A stretch of 64,000 bases of DNA, from NCBI RefSeq assembly GCF_019278525.1, contig NZ_CP058986.1:3797001-3861000 (forward strand), read 5' to 3'. This stretch comes from Polaribacter sp. HaHaR_3_91. GTDB lineage: Bacteria; Bacteroidota; Bacteroidia; Flavobacteriales; Flavobacteriaceae. A program made the position numbers and the translations under genes. Below the pieces are notes generated by a model. That model did not search any database, was not told where the DNA came from, and saw only the letters and a list, made by a program, of their open reading frames with translations. Of the stretch, positions 55,830-64,000 are shown one piece after another. The first letter of the stretch is position 1; the number at the start of each line of letters is the position of its first letter.

Positions 55830-58535
55830 TTAGAAATTGTAAGCAAATCCTAAACTTAGGTTAACACCTTTTTTATAATTTCTTAACACAATATTTTCAC
55901 CTCCATCAAAACCAGCTCTAGTTAACTGATAATCTGGGTTTAATATATTTGTTGCTTTTAATTTTATACTATAATTGTTATTAAAGTTATAAGAAGAAAC
56001 CAAATCTAAAGTTGGTATTCCTTTTTCTAAAACATTTTCAAAACCTCTTGTACCAATAGAGTATACTCTTTCACTAAAATAATTAAAGACTACAGAAGAC
56101 ATAAAAGTGTTGTCGTTATATTTTTTATTGATAGAAATATCTGCATTTAATAAAAACGGTGTTGCTCCCTCTAAATCACTCGTTGCATTTGTAAACTGAG
56201 CTATAGAGCTTTTATCTAAATCTACATTAGAAACTAAAATTGAAGTATTTAAACCACCTACAATTTTTAAATCTTTATCTTCTATTTCATATAAGTTTTT
56301 TCTTGCTTCTATTTCTAAACCATATACAGAAGCATTACCAACATTTAAATACGTTAATGTATTACCACCAGAAGGAATTTCTGTTCTTGCAATAGAGTTT
56401 TGTATGTTTTTATAAAAACCTGTTACCGTTACTAATTCTGATGATGAAAAGTAGTATTCGTATTTTGCATCAAAATTATAATCATCAGATGGTTTTAAAT
56501 CTGGGTTACCTTGAGATGAAAAACTGATGTCTTGATATTTAAATGGTGCAGTTTCTTTAAACTGAGGAAATGTATAAGATTGACTACCTGCAATTCTAAA
56601 AATACTATTATCGTTAAAATTATATTTTATATTAAAACTTGGTAAAACGTACGTATTATCTAAATTTGATGCACCGTCTACACCAGATTGTGCAATGTTA
56701 GTATTATAAGTAACTCTTTGTTGAATTTTTTCGAATCTTGCTCCTGCAGAAGCTATTAAATTATCACCAAGTTGATATACTAAGTTACCAAATGCACCAA
56801 ATATTTGTCTTTTACCTCTGTAAGTAAATGGTAAAAACGCAGAAGGATTACTAGAACCACCTCTACCTGTTTCTAAATCGAAAATATTATTATCTATAGA
56901 AGATTGATTAAAAATAGCATCTGGATCTTCTAAATCTATTTCTACTCTACTAGAAAAATCATGATTAAAAATTGTTGAAGAGAATAAACGTTCTGTATAT
57001 CTGTAATCTCCACCAAATTCTAAAACACTAATATCTTCGTCATCTTCTTTTAATTTATAAGAAAATTTTCCCTTAGCAGCATAATCATTTTCTTCTAACT
57101 TTGCAAAGTAACGTTCATTTTCTCCGGCAGAACTTGTTTGAGGACTATAAAAATCATCTCTAAAAAGATACTTATTAGTTCTTCTATCTGGCTCACTACC
57201 TCTAATAAAATTTAAAGAACCTTTTGCCTCAAGATTTAATCTATCAGACAATTCTATGTTTCCAATAAGTTGGTTTACATACAACTCATTATTATTAGTT
57301 TGTTGTCTTCTTTGGTATTCTAAATCTCCGTCTTGTTCTGGGTTGTTAGACCCTAAATAATCTCCAATAGATTGTTTGTTGTTATGAATAAACAAGTGGT
57401 TGTATGCAATACTATGCCCTTCTTCAAACTTATACTTTAAGTTTGCCATTAAGATTTGCGACACATTATATTCATATTTTTGAAAATCTTGATCTTGAAA
57501 AACATCTCCAGAACTTGTTGTTTGTTTTATATTACCATCAACATAATTATAACTTCCATCAAAACCACCAACAATAAAAAAGCTAAAAGAATCTTCTCCA
57601 ATATCAAATTTCTTTCCACCTGCAAAAGAAATACTATTATTTAACTGAAAATCTTGGTTTTGAGGTTTCCAAGAATTATTAAAAGAATACTTTGTTAAAT
57701 CATTTACAGGAATCCCTGTACTCTGAGTTCCAAATCTATTTGTACCATCTATAGTTAAAAAATTTTTAGACACAGTTTGTGTATTTGCACCCAAAGAAGC
57801 GCTTACACTTAATAGACTCTTTTTAACCAATTCTTTAGAAACGATATCTATGTTTGCTCCACCAACATCTCCACTAAGATCTGCTGTAAAAACTTTATTT
57901 ACACCAATATTTTTAATAATGCTAGTATCAAAAAAGTCTAAAGAAATGTTTTTGTATTCTGGGTCTTCAGAAGGCAAAGGCAATCCGTTTAAAGTTGTAG
58001 AATTATATCTATCTCCTAAACCTCTTACAATTACATTTTTAGAACCTTTAGAAACTCCTGCCGTTTTTGTTACCGCTCCTTCTGCATCAGAAACACCTTT
58101 GGTTGCTAATTCTTGTGCCCCAATTGTAGTCTTTATAGAAACTGCTTTCTTTTGATCTAAAATTAAAGCGCTTAGTTTTTCTTTACTAGTAGAAGACTTT
58201 ACAACGATCTCATCTAAAGAAACGCCTTCTTCTGCAGATAATATTTGATTAATAGTTACAGTTTCTCCTGCAACAATTGTAATTGGCTTTTCAATTGTTT
58301 TATATCCTAAAAAACTAAAAACAACAGTATGACTCCCTGCTGGTACGTTTAAAGTATAATTTCCATCAAAATCGGTAGTTGTACCCATTGCGGTTCCTTT
58401 AATAAGAACGTTTGCAAAAGGCAATGGTTCGTTGTTTGTTTCCCCATCAGATAATATACCCTTTAATGTACCTGTACTTTGTGCTAATAATAATTGGCTA
58501 AAAGCTAAAAAAGTAATAAATAAAAATTTTTTCAT
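55830..58535 (-). CDS. TonB-dependent outer-membrane receptor
   Basis: About 901 residues from the ATG at 58535. A signal peptide (FLFITFLAFSQLLLAQ) is followed by a carboxypeptidase-like regulatory domain (about 20-100; FDGNYTLNVPAG), a TonB-box-like DEIVV (108-112), the plug domain (about 125-230; VRGLGDRYNSTTLNG) and the 22-strand barrel. The last residues SLGFAYNF end in F as usual. Ligand unknown. It is divergent from the phosphate-type porin. A near-consensus GACTTTTG precedes it. Confidence 0.93.
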   Translation of the reverse strand: MKKFLFITFLAFSQLLLAQSTGTLKGILSDGETNNEPLPFANVLIKGTAMGTTTDFDGNYTLNVPAGSHTVVFSFLGYKTIEKPITIVAGETVTINQILSAEEGVSLDEIVVKSSTSKEKLSALILDQKKAVSIKTTIGAQELATKGVSDAEGAVTKTAGVSKGSKNVIVRGLGDRYNSTTLNGLPLPSEDPEYKNISLDFFDTSIIKNIGVNKVFTADLSGDVGGANIDIVSKELVKKSLLSVSASLGANTQTVSKNFLTIDGTNRFGTQSTGIPVNDLTKYSFNNSWKPQNQDFQLNNSISFAGGKKFDIGEDSFSFFIVGGFDGSYNYVDGNIKQTTSSGDVFQDQDFQKYEYNVSQILMANLKYKFEEGHSIAYNHLFIHNNKQSIGDYLGSNNPEQDGDLEYQRRQQTNNNELYVNQLIGNIELSDRLNLEAKGSLNFIRGSEPDRRTNKYLFRDDFYSPQTSSAGENERYFAKLEENDYAAKGKFSYKLKEDDEDISVLEFGGDYRYTERLFSSTIFNHDFSSRVEIDLEDPDAIFNQSSIDNNIFDLETGRGGSSNPSAFLPFTYRGKRQIFGAFGNLVYQLGDNLIASAGARFEKIQQRVTYNTNIAQSGVDGASNLDNTYVLPSFNIKYNFNDNSIFRIAGSQSYTFPQFKETAPFKYQDISFSSQGNPDLKPSDDYNFDAKYEYYFSSSELVTVTGFYKNIQNSIARTEIPSGGNTLTYLNVGNASVYGLEIEARKNLYEIEDKDLKIVGGLNTSILVSNVDLDKSSIAQFTNATSDLEGATPFLLNADISINKKYNDNTFMSSVVFNYFSERVYSIGTRGFENVLEKGIPTLDLVSSYNFNNNYSIKLKATNILNPDYQLTRAGFDGGENIVLRNYKKGVNLSLGFAYNF

Positions 58536-58872
58536 TTTTTTCGTATAATTTACTGCCGCAAAAGTCCATCGCATTTGTAAATTCTATGTTAGCTTTAAAT
58601 TATGCTTGCATCACAAAAACATTAACTAAATGTTAAGCGAGTATAAATCGTTAACATTTTTTTAATTTTGAAAAAACATTCATTTTAATTTTTGGTGAGA
58701 TATTTGAACTATTCTTTAGAAATAAAGATTACCATAAATTAAATTAGTTTTTGTCGACTACAATTTATGATCTACTGCCTCTCACCAAGGCAGTTTTTTT
58801 GTTTACTTAATACTAAATTAACTTTAATTTAACATTGCTAACAGTTCTTTGCATCGACAAAAACTAATAATT
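58536..58872. other. Divergent regulatory gap between receptor and porin
   Basis: No gene. It holds the near-consensus promoter of the receptor gene (about 58559-58566, minus strand) and a + strand terminator-like hairpin (58774-58794). A GTTCTTTG at 58844-58851 is a weak promoter for the porin. Confidence 0.5.
58774..58794 (+). terminator. Terminator-like hairpin in front of the porin gene
   Basis: ACTGCCT/AGGCAGT, a perfect 7-base stem with a 7-base loop, followed by TTTTTTT. It points toward the porin, so it could attenuate its transcript or end a short RNA. Confidence 0.6.
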
Positions 58873-60081
58873 ATGCAATCCCCAGCACTACGTAAAGTAG
58901 TAGTTATCATTATTATGTGTACTTTTTTAAGTATACAAGCACAAGAAACAAACGCACCTAAATTTGGAAATGGCCTCTTTAACTTAGTTGGTAAAGACAG
59001 TACCTTTACAATGAAGGTTGGATTAAGATTTCAAACACTAGCAATTTCTAAATGGGATGCAAGTAGTGGGCTATCTAACCCAGAATCTTCTATGTTAATT
59101 AGAAGATCTCGCCTAAAGTTTGATGGTTTTGCTTTTTCTCCAAAACTAAAATATAAAGTAGAATTAGGTTTATCTAACAGAGATCAAGCTGGTGCTTCTG
59201 AGTTTACACACGATGCACCTAGATATATTTTAGACGCTGTTTTAAAATGGAATTTTTCTGGAAATTTTGTATTATGGTTTGGACAAACAAAGCTTCCTGG
59301 AAACAGAGAACGCTTAATCTCGTCTGCCAATATGCAAATGGTAAACAGATCTATATTAAATAGTAATTTTAATATAGACAGAGATATGGGAATTCAATTA
59401 AAACACCATTTTAACCTTACAGATCGATTTCTTGTTAAAGAAACAGTTTCCATTGCACAAGGAGAAGGTAGAAATATTACAACAGGTAATATTGGAGGTC
59501 ATCAATACACTACAAGAATAGAATTATTTCCATTTGGAGATTTTGCCAGTAAAGGAGATTATTTAGGTAGTGATTTAAAATTTGAAAAAGACCCTAGACT
59601 GTCTTTAGCTTTTGCTTACGACTTTAACAACAACGCTTCTAAAACAAGAAGTAACCAAGGTTCTTATATGTATAATGATACTGGTTTTTTCTCTACAAAT
59701 ATTTCTACACTTTATTTTGATGCGATGTATAAACATAATGGTTTTTCCTTTATGGCAGAATATGCAAATAGAAACGCAGACGATGCATTAGCTAAAAATT
59801 CTGATGGCAGCTTAACTGGTGATGCTGTTCAGGTTGGTAATGGTTTAAATTTACAAACAGGATATTTAGTATCTAAAACAATAGAGGTATCTGCACGATA
59901 CACCAACGTAACTTTAGACAAAAAAATAACCGGTGAAGGAGCCGAAAATGAATATACCTTAGGAGTATCTAAATACATTGCAGGTCATAAATTAAAAGTA
60001 CAAACAGACCTAAGCTATACTGATATTGGCTTTAACACAAACAAATTGCGTTTTAGGCTACAGGTAGATATTCATTTTTAA
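58873..60081 (+). CDS. Phosphate-selective-type porin (OprO/OprP family)
   Basis: 402 residues from the ATG at 58873; a TTG 24 bases earlier is unlikely. A signal peptide (VVIIIMCTFLSIQA) is followed by the porin domain with MKVGLRFQTLAIS, RRSRLKFDGFAFSPKLKYKVEL and FGQTKLPGNRERL. Terminal FRLQVDIHF is the closing strand. The family includes phosphate and pyrophosphate channels but anion preference is not readable. The inorganic phosphate transporter is 82 bases downstream. Confidence 0.9.
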   Translation: MQSPALRKVVVIIIMCTFLSIQAQETNAPKFGNGLFNLVGKDSTFTMKVGLRFQTLAISKWDASSGLSNPESSMLIRRSRLKFDGFAFSPKLKYKVELGLSNRDQAGASEFTHDAPRYILDAVLKWNFSGNFVLWFGQTKLPGNRERLISSANMQMVNRSILNSNFNIDRDMGIQLKHHFNLTDRFLVKETVSIAQGEGRNITTGNIGGHQYTTRIELFPFGDFASKGDYLGSDLKFEKDPRLSLAFAYDFNNNASKTRSNQGSYMYNDTGFFSTNISTLYFDAMYKHNGFSFMAEYANRNADDALAKNSDGSLTGDAVQVGNGLNLQTGYLVSKTIEVSARYTNVTLDKKITGEGAENEYTLGVSKYIAGHKLKVQTDLSYTDIGFNTNKLRFRLQVDIHF

Positions 60082-60129
60082 TATCGATTAAGATAACATA
60101 AACATAACATTAGCAATTTTATATGTTTG

Positions 60130-60137
60130 TAAATTTG
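60130..60137 (+). promoter_or_regulatory. -10 box of PiT gene
   Basis: TAAATTTG, exact match to the consensus, 26 bases before the ATG; TATGTTTG at 60122-60129 also fits, so two overlapping sites are possible. Confidence 0.5.
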
Positions 60138-60163
60138 CACAACAAAAAAATTAAATAAACAAA

Positions 60164-62419
60164 ATGGGAGATCCATATATTTTAATGTTAGTAGCTCTAG
60201 CTATTTTAGCTATAGTAGATTTAGTTATAGGAGTTAGTAATGACGCCGTTAACTTTTTAAATTCAGCCATAGGCTCAAAAGCAATATCTGTAAGAAATAT
60301 TATGATAATTGCAAGTTTAGGGGTGTTTTTTGGTGCCGTTACCTCTAGTGGAATGATGGAAGTTGCACGTAAAGGAATTTTTAACCCTAACATGTTTATG
60401 TTTCAAGATATTATGTTCATTTTTATGGCCGTAATGATTACAGATATTTTATTACTAGATATCTTTAACACGCTCGGGATGCCTACATCTACAACCGTTT
60501 CTATTGTATTTGAACTTTTAGGAGCTGCCGTTTGTATTTCTTTAATAAAAATATCTGCTAACGAAGCACAATCTATTTCAGATATTTGGAGCTATATTAA
60601 CCATGAAAAAGCTTTTGAAATTATTAATGGAATACTATTATCCGTTGTCGTCGCATTCTCTGTAGGTGCACTTGTACAGTTTGTATCGAGACTTATTTAT
60701 ACTTTTAACTTTAATAAGAGAGCTACTTATATTAGTGCGCTATTTGGTGGATTTGCAATTACTGCAATTACCTACTTTATCATTATAAAAGGAATGAAAG
60801 GAACTCCTTGGTATTCTGATATAGCACATTTAATTGAAGGAAACACATTAGCTATTATTTTAGGAAGTTTTGTTATCTGGGCTATAATTTCTCAAATTTT
60901 AATTCAGTTTTTTAAAGTTAATATTTTAAAATTGATTATTGGAGTTGGTACATTTTCTTTAGCAATGGCTTTCTCTGGAAATGACTTGGTAAACTTTGTA
61001 GGGGTACCAATTGCAGCATGGAACTCTTACCAGTCTTGGAGTATTTCTGGTATTGAAGCAGATGCATTTTCTATGGGTATTTTAGCAAAAAAAGTACCTT
61101 CTAACATTTGGTTATTATTAATTGCAGGAGCTATAATGGTGGTTACTTTATGGACTTCTAGTAAAGCACAAAATGTAATAAAAACAGGTATCGATTTATC
61201 TCGTCAGGGAGAAGGACATGAAAAATTTCAGCCAAACCCTTTATCTAGAGTTGTGGTAAGATTTGCAATGGGTCTTAATTTTGGAATTGCTAAAATTTTC
61301 CCGAAAAAGGCATTGAATTATGTAGATTCTAAGTTTCAAAAACCGGTAATAGAATTACCGAAAGATAAAACATACGAGTTACCTGCTTTCGATTTAGTAA
61401 GAGCTTCTGTTAACTTAATTGTTGCTGGTATCTTAATATCTATTGCAACTTCTATGAAATTACCATTGTCTACTACTTATGTAACATTTATGGTTGCTAT
61501 GGGTACTTCTTTGGCAGATAGAGCTTGGGGACGTGAAAGTGCAGTTTATAGAGTTGCCGGAGTAATAAATGTTGTTGGTGGATGGTTTTTAACCGCAATT
61601 ACAGCCTTTTTAGCTGCAGCTTTAGTAGCATATTTAATTAGTTGGGATATGGTTATGATTCCTATTCTATTGGCGCTTGTTGCATTCTTAATTGGAAGAA
61701 ACAGTCTAATTCACAGAAGAAGATCTAAAGAAGTAAAAAAACAAGTATATATAGAAAGAGCAGAATTAATTACTATTAATGGAGTAATTGAAGAAAGTGC
61801 AGATCATATTTCTGAAGTTATAAACCGTGTAAATAAATTATATACCAATGTGGTAAATGATTTAGCAAACCACGATTTAAATAAATTACGTAAAACAGAC
61901 AAACACGTTGCCAAACTTAATGATGAAATAGATGGTTTAAAAGATGGCGTTTTCTATTTTATTAAATCTTTAGACGAAACTTCTGTAGAAGCAAGTAGAT
62001 TTTATATTATGGTTTTAGGCTATTTACAAGACATAGCGCAATCTATTAGTTATATTTCTAGAGCAAGCTACAAACATGTAAATAACAATCATAAAAACTT
62101 AAAGAAAGGTCAAATAAAAGATTTAAAAACTATTGATGTTGCTTTATCTGCTTTATTAACTAAAGAAGCGGCTATTTTCGAAAATAGAGAATTAGACAAT
62201 TTAAACAGCCTATTAATAGAAAAGAATGAGTTGTTACAAAGCGTAAGATCTTCTATTGAAAAACAAGTTGCAAGAATTAGAACAGATGAAACTAGTCCTA
62301 AAAACACAACTTTATACTTTAGTGTATTGTTAGAAACAAAAGATTTAATTAAAGCTTTAATGAGCTTATTAGAAACGTATGAAGAGTTTCACTTAAGCAC
62401 AAAACAAGTAAAATTATAA
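60164..62419 (+). CDS. Inorganic phosphate transporter with PhoU-like tail
   Basis: 751 residues. The PiT domain (about 1-500) has two copies of the family motif, GVSNDAVNFLNSAIGSKA (23-40) and SGNDLVNFVGVP (271-282), which form the substrate site, and about ten membrane helices. Residues about 510-751 are a soluble helical PhoU/DUF47-like domain, with repeated long helices (ADHISEVINRVNKLYTNVVND and later). This fused layout is common in Bacteroidota. It imports phosphate at the inner membrane with a cation. The porin upstream may bring phosphate through the outer membrane. Confidence 0.93.
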   Translation: MGDPYILMLVALAILAIVDLVIGVSNDAVNFLNSAIGSKAISVRNIMIIASLGVFFGAVTSSGMMEVARKGIFNPNMFMFQDIMFIFMAVMITDILLLDIFNTLGMPTSTTVSIVFELLGAAVCISLIKISANEAQSISDIWSYINHEKAFEIINGILLSVVVAFSVGALVQFVSRLIYTFNFNKRATYISALFGGFAITAITYFIIIKGMKGTPWYSDIAHLIEGNTLAIILGSFVIWAIISQILIQFFKVNILKLIIGVGTFSLAMAFSGNDLVNFVGVPIAAWNSYQSWSISGIEADAFSMGILAKKVPSNIWLLLIAGAIMVVTLWTSSKAQNVIKTGIDLSRQGEGHEKFQPNPLSRVVVRFAMGLNFGIAKIFPKKALNYVDSKFQKPVIELPKDKTYELPAFDLVRASVNLIVAGILISIATSMKLPLSTTYVTFMVAMGTSLADRAWGRESAVYRVAGVINVVGGWFLTAITAFLAAALVAYLISWDMVMIPILLALVAFLIGRNSLIHRRRSKEVKKQVYIERAELITINGVIEESADHISEVINRVNKLYTNVVNDLANHDLNKLRKTDKHVAKLNDEIDGLKDGVFYFIKSLDETSVEASRFYIMVLGYLQDIAQSISYISRASYKHVNNNHKNLKKGQIKDLKTIDVALSALLTKEAAIFENRELDNLNSLLIEKNELLQSVRSSIEKQVARIRTDETSPKNTTLYFSVLLETKDLIKALMSLLETYEEFHLSTKQVKL

Positions 62420-62438
62420 TCTATTTATAAGTAACAAA

Positions 62439-62470
62439 AAAAACCATGAAGAGTGCTTCATGGTTTTTTT
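62439..62470 (+). terminator. Terminator after PiT gene
   Basis: Stem AAACCATGAAG/CTTCATGGTTT with a 4-base loop, followed by TTTTT. Confidence 0.85.
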
Positions 62471-62785
62471 TTGCTATTTACTTTATAGCTTTCTAAATAC
62501 AATTGTTCTTAAGTATAGTGAATAGAAAGCAAACAGTATCAACGTATAAGTTAAAGATGTTTAAAAGCATAACTACACACAAATAACAGTAAGCCTTATA
62601 CTTCTTATTCCATAATGAAATTCTTTATTATGAGGTTTTAAAACCCAGACACGTTTAATATCCATGTCTATTTCGTTTAGTATACAATGGAGTAATTACA
62701 AAAGATAAATCTAGTATTATAATAATATTAACAGGTAATAAAAGTTAATTTTAGAAGGGTATTACTAATATTTATAGCCTTATTT
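62471..62785. other. Gap of about 315 bases with no gene
   Basis: AT-rich sequence between a + strand terminator and the minus-strand stop of the truncated barrel gene. The inverted pair GCTTTCTA at 62488-62495 and TAGAAAGC at 62523-62530, plus a CATAAT/ATTATG stem near 62610-62632, could form weak hairpins. I see no coding frame or known RNA. Confidence 0.5.
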
Positions 62786-64000
62786 CTAAAACCAAAAACC
62801 TAAATTAAACAACCAATATTGTTCTTTGTTATCTGGAGACCAAGTATATTTTATTTCTAAAGGACCAACAAAAGAATTAAAACTATACCCAACAGCGTAA
62901 CCAGATTTAACATCAGTAAAAAGGTCTATGTTTTTAAAAACATTTTCATCTAAACGTCCGTAATTGGCTATAAATATTGCATAATGTTTACTAGCAAAAG
63001 CATATCTTAAATTAAACTCGGTTTTTATATAAGTATTATCTGAAAGCTCCCCAAACTCATAGCCGTAGAAAGGCACAAAAGTGTTAATATAGTTCTGGTT
63101 ATATCCTCCCAAATAAAAATCAAAAACATCAGAATCTACATCGTTTAATGTAAAACCAGCTTCACTTGTTACTTGTAGCGTAAGTTTATCTAAAAAAGTA
63201 GTAGCAAAACCTAGAGTTCCTTTTGTTTGGGCAAATTGCGAGAAATCATCATTATGATCTGATGAAACCATGTACCACTTAAAGTTTAAGTCTGCAAAAT
63301 ATCCTTTTGTAGGAAAATATTTTTTATCATAAGAATCTAACTTTAAATAGCCAAAAGAATTAAAATAGTTACTATTATCAAAAACAGTAGCTTCATTAGT
63401 TTCAGAAGCAATTGTTTCTGTAGTTGCCTTTACATATTTATACTCTACACCTAAACCTAGAGCAAATCTTCTATTAAAAGTTGTTTGCAGAAAAAATTGA
63501 TTGGTAATATCTGTATATTTTAAATTAATACTGCTAACAGTAGGAAACTGAGATATAATGGAATTAAACTTAGAGTTTGTTCTAAAATGATTGTACCTAG
63601 ATCTAAAACCATAACTAACATAAAATCCATTATCTACAAAATAATCTAAATTATACCTTAAATTATCTCCTAAAACAAGGTTCAAAGAAAGCATATCATT
63701 ATTCAATAGAAAGTGTTTCTTATTATAATTTGCCAAAAGACCAGACTTATATAAATAATCATAATGGACACCTAATTTTAGATTAGCACTCCCACTTGAT
63801 TCGTTTAAATTCAATTTTAAGTTATACGTATTATCTTCTTTTTTAATTAAATTATACGTTATTCGTTCGTAATTTTTTGTAGCAGATAAGAGGTGAATTC
63901 TTTTTGTAATTTCCTTTCTTGTTAAACTATCTCCTTTTTTTATCTTTATTTTACCTAAAACAAATGCTCTTGTATAGATATTACTACCAGACAAATTAAT
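62786..64000 (-). CDS. Patatin-like or Omp85-family barrel protein, 3' part
   Basis: Open to the right edge: the codons before 63994 continue (I-N-L-S-G-S-N), so the TTG there is not a true start. The visible 405 residues have a POTRA-like domain (SNIYTRAFVLGKIKIKKGDSL, then ITKRIHLLSATKNYERI) and a barrel with repeated aromatic strand ends (PTKGYFADLNFKWY and terminal LFNLGFWF). This is the C-terminal layout of patatin-family outer-membrane phospholipases, such as PlpD relatives. The patatin part would lie outside the window. Confidence 0.75.
   Translation of the reverse strand: MNLSGSNIYTRAFVLGKIKIKKGDSLTRKEITKRIHLLSATKNYERITYNLIKKEDNTYNLKLNLNESSGSANLKLGVHYDYLYKSGLLANYNKKHFLLNNDMLSLNLVLGDNLRYNLDYFVDNGFYVSYGFRSRYNHFRTNSKFNSIISQFPTVSSINLKYTDITNQFFLQTTFNRRFALGLGVEYKYVKATTETIASETNEATVFDNSNYFNSFGYLKLDSYDKKYFPTKGYFADLNFKWYMVSSDHNDDFSQFAQTKGTLGFATTFLDKLTLQVTSEAGFTLNDVDSDVFDFYLGGYNQNYINTFVPFYGYEFGELSDNTYIKTEFNLRYAFASKHYAIFIANYGRLDENVFKNIDLFTDVKSGYAVGYSFNSFVGPLEIKYTWSPDNKEQYWLFNLGFWF

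Noticed and set aside
1..64000. tRNA, rRNA, CRISPR array, insertion sequence or prophage
   Set aside because: No cloverleaf, rRNA core, regular direct repeat array, transposase or phage gene was seen on either strand.

Overview
This window is a stretch of low-GC chromosome from a member of the Flavobacteriaceae, most like the marine Polaribacter/Tenacibaculum group. The evidence is the AT-rich composition, the Bacteroidota-type -10 boxes (TAnnTTTG) with few Shine-Dalgarno sites, the many Bacteroidota lipoproteins and outer-membrane barrels (TamL, SusC-type TonB receptor, GSCFA, OmpA lipoprotein), and the housekeeping genes alaS, gpmI, map and the 3' end of der. No plasmid, phage, transposase, CRISPR, tRNA or rRNA was seen. 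Both ends cut through genes: der at the left and a patatin/BamA-like barrel protein at the right.

Layout. 1-4.1 kb: end of der, a large GAF-domain protein of unknown role, and a convergent HD-hydrolase fused to a Pycsar-effector-like membrane domain. 4.3-11.4 kb: a redox-repair island on the + strand (MsrB, MsrA, a Grx-Grx-thioredoxin reductase fusion, a monothiol glutaredoxin, the SelO AMP-transferase, an aldo/keto reductase, a divergent MsrA and an alpha/beta hydrolase-OsmC fusion). 11.6-18.9 kb: the TamB-TamL envelope pair. 19-24.7 kb: XdhC and a MocA-like nucleotidyltransferase, then a 1227-residue surface lipoprotein that joins a metallophosphoesterase, a kinase-like module and an outer-membrane barrel, then a DUF423 protein. 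24.8-29.2 kb (minus strand): a propeller-like lipoprotein, a LemA-TPM-TPM operon, a MerR regulator and an M23 peptidase. 29.3-41.5 kb: alaS, a GSCFA protein, rhodanese, aromatic amino acid hydroxylase, gpmI with a thioredoxin-like lipoprotein and a HAD phosphatase, map, a GxxExxY gene enclosed by inverted repeats, and a methyltransferase. 41.5-54.2 kb: a WG-like lipid-envelope protein, ApbE, an OmpA lipoprotein, an SDR, a DEAD-box helicase with a small orphan, TatD, Ogt, a giant barrel protein and two paralogous small barrels. 54.5-62.4 kb: an uptake locus with divergent arms, beta-helix lipoprotein and TonB receptor on one side, phosphate-selective-type porin and PiT-PhoU transporter on the other.

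How the parts work together. The redox island covers reversal of methionine oxidation, the thiol electron supply (thioredoxin reductase and glutaredoxins), a SelO enzyme whose family modifies glutaredoxins, and OsmC peroxide removal. The last 8 kb looks like a phosphate or oxyanion acquisition locus spanning outer and inner membrane. The most unusual items are the phosphoesterase/kinase-like/barrel fusion at 20.7-24.3 kb, the GxxExxY cassette at 40.3-40.8 kb whose right repeat arm supplies the start codon of the next gene, the HD-Pycsar-like protein, and the Grx-Grx-TrxR fusion beside SelO.
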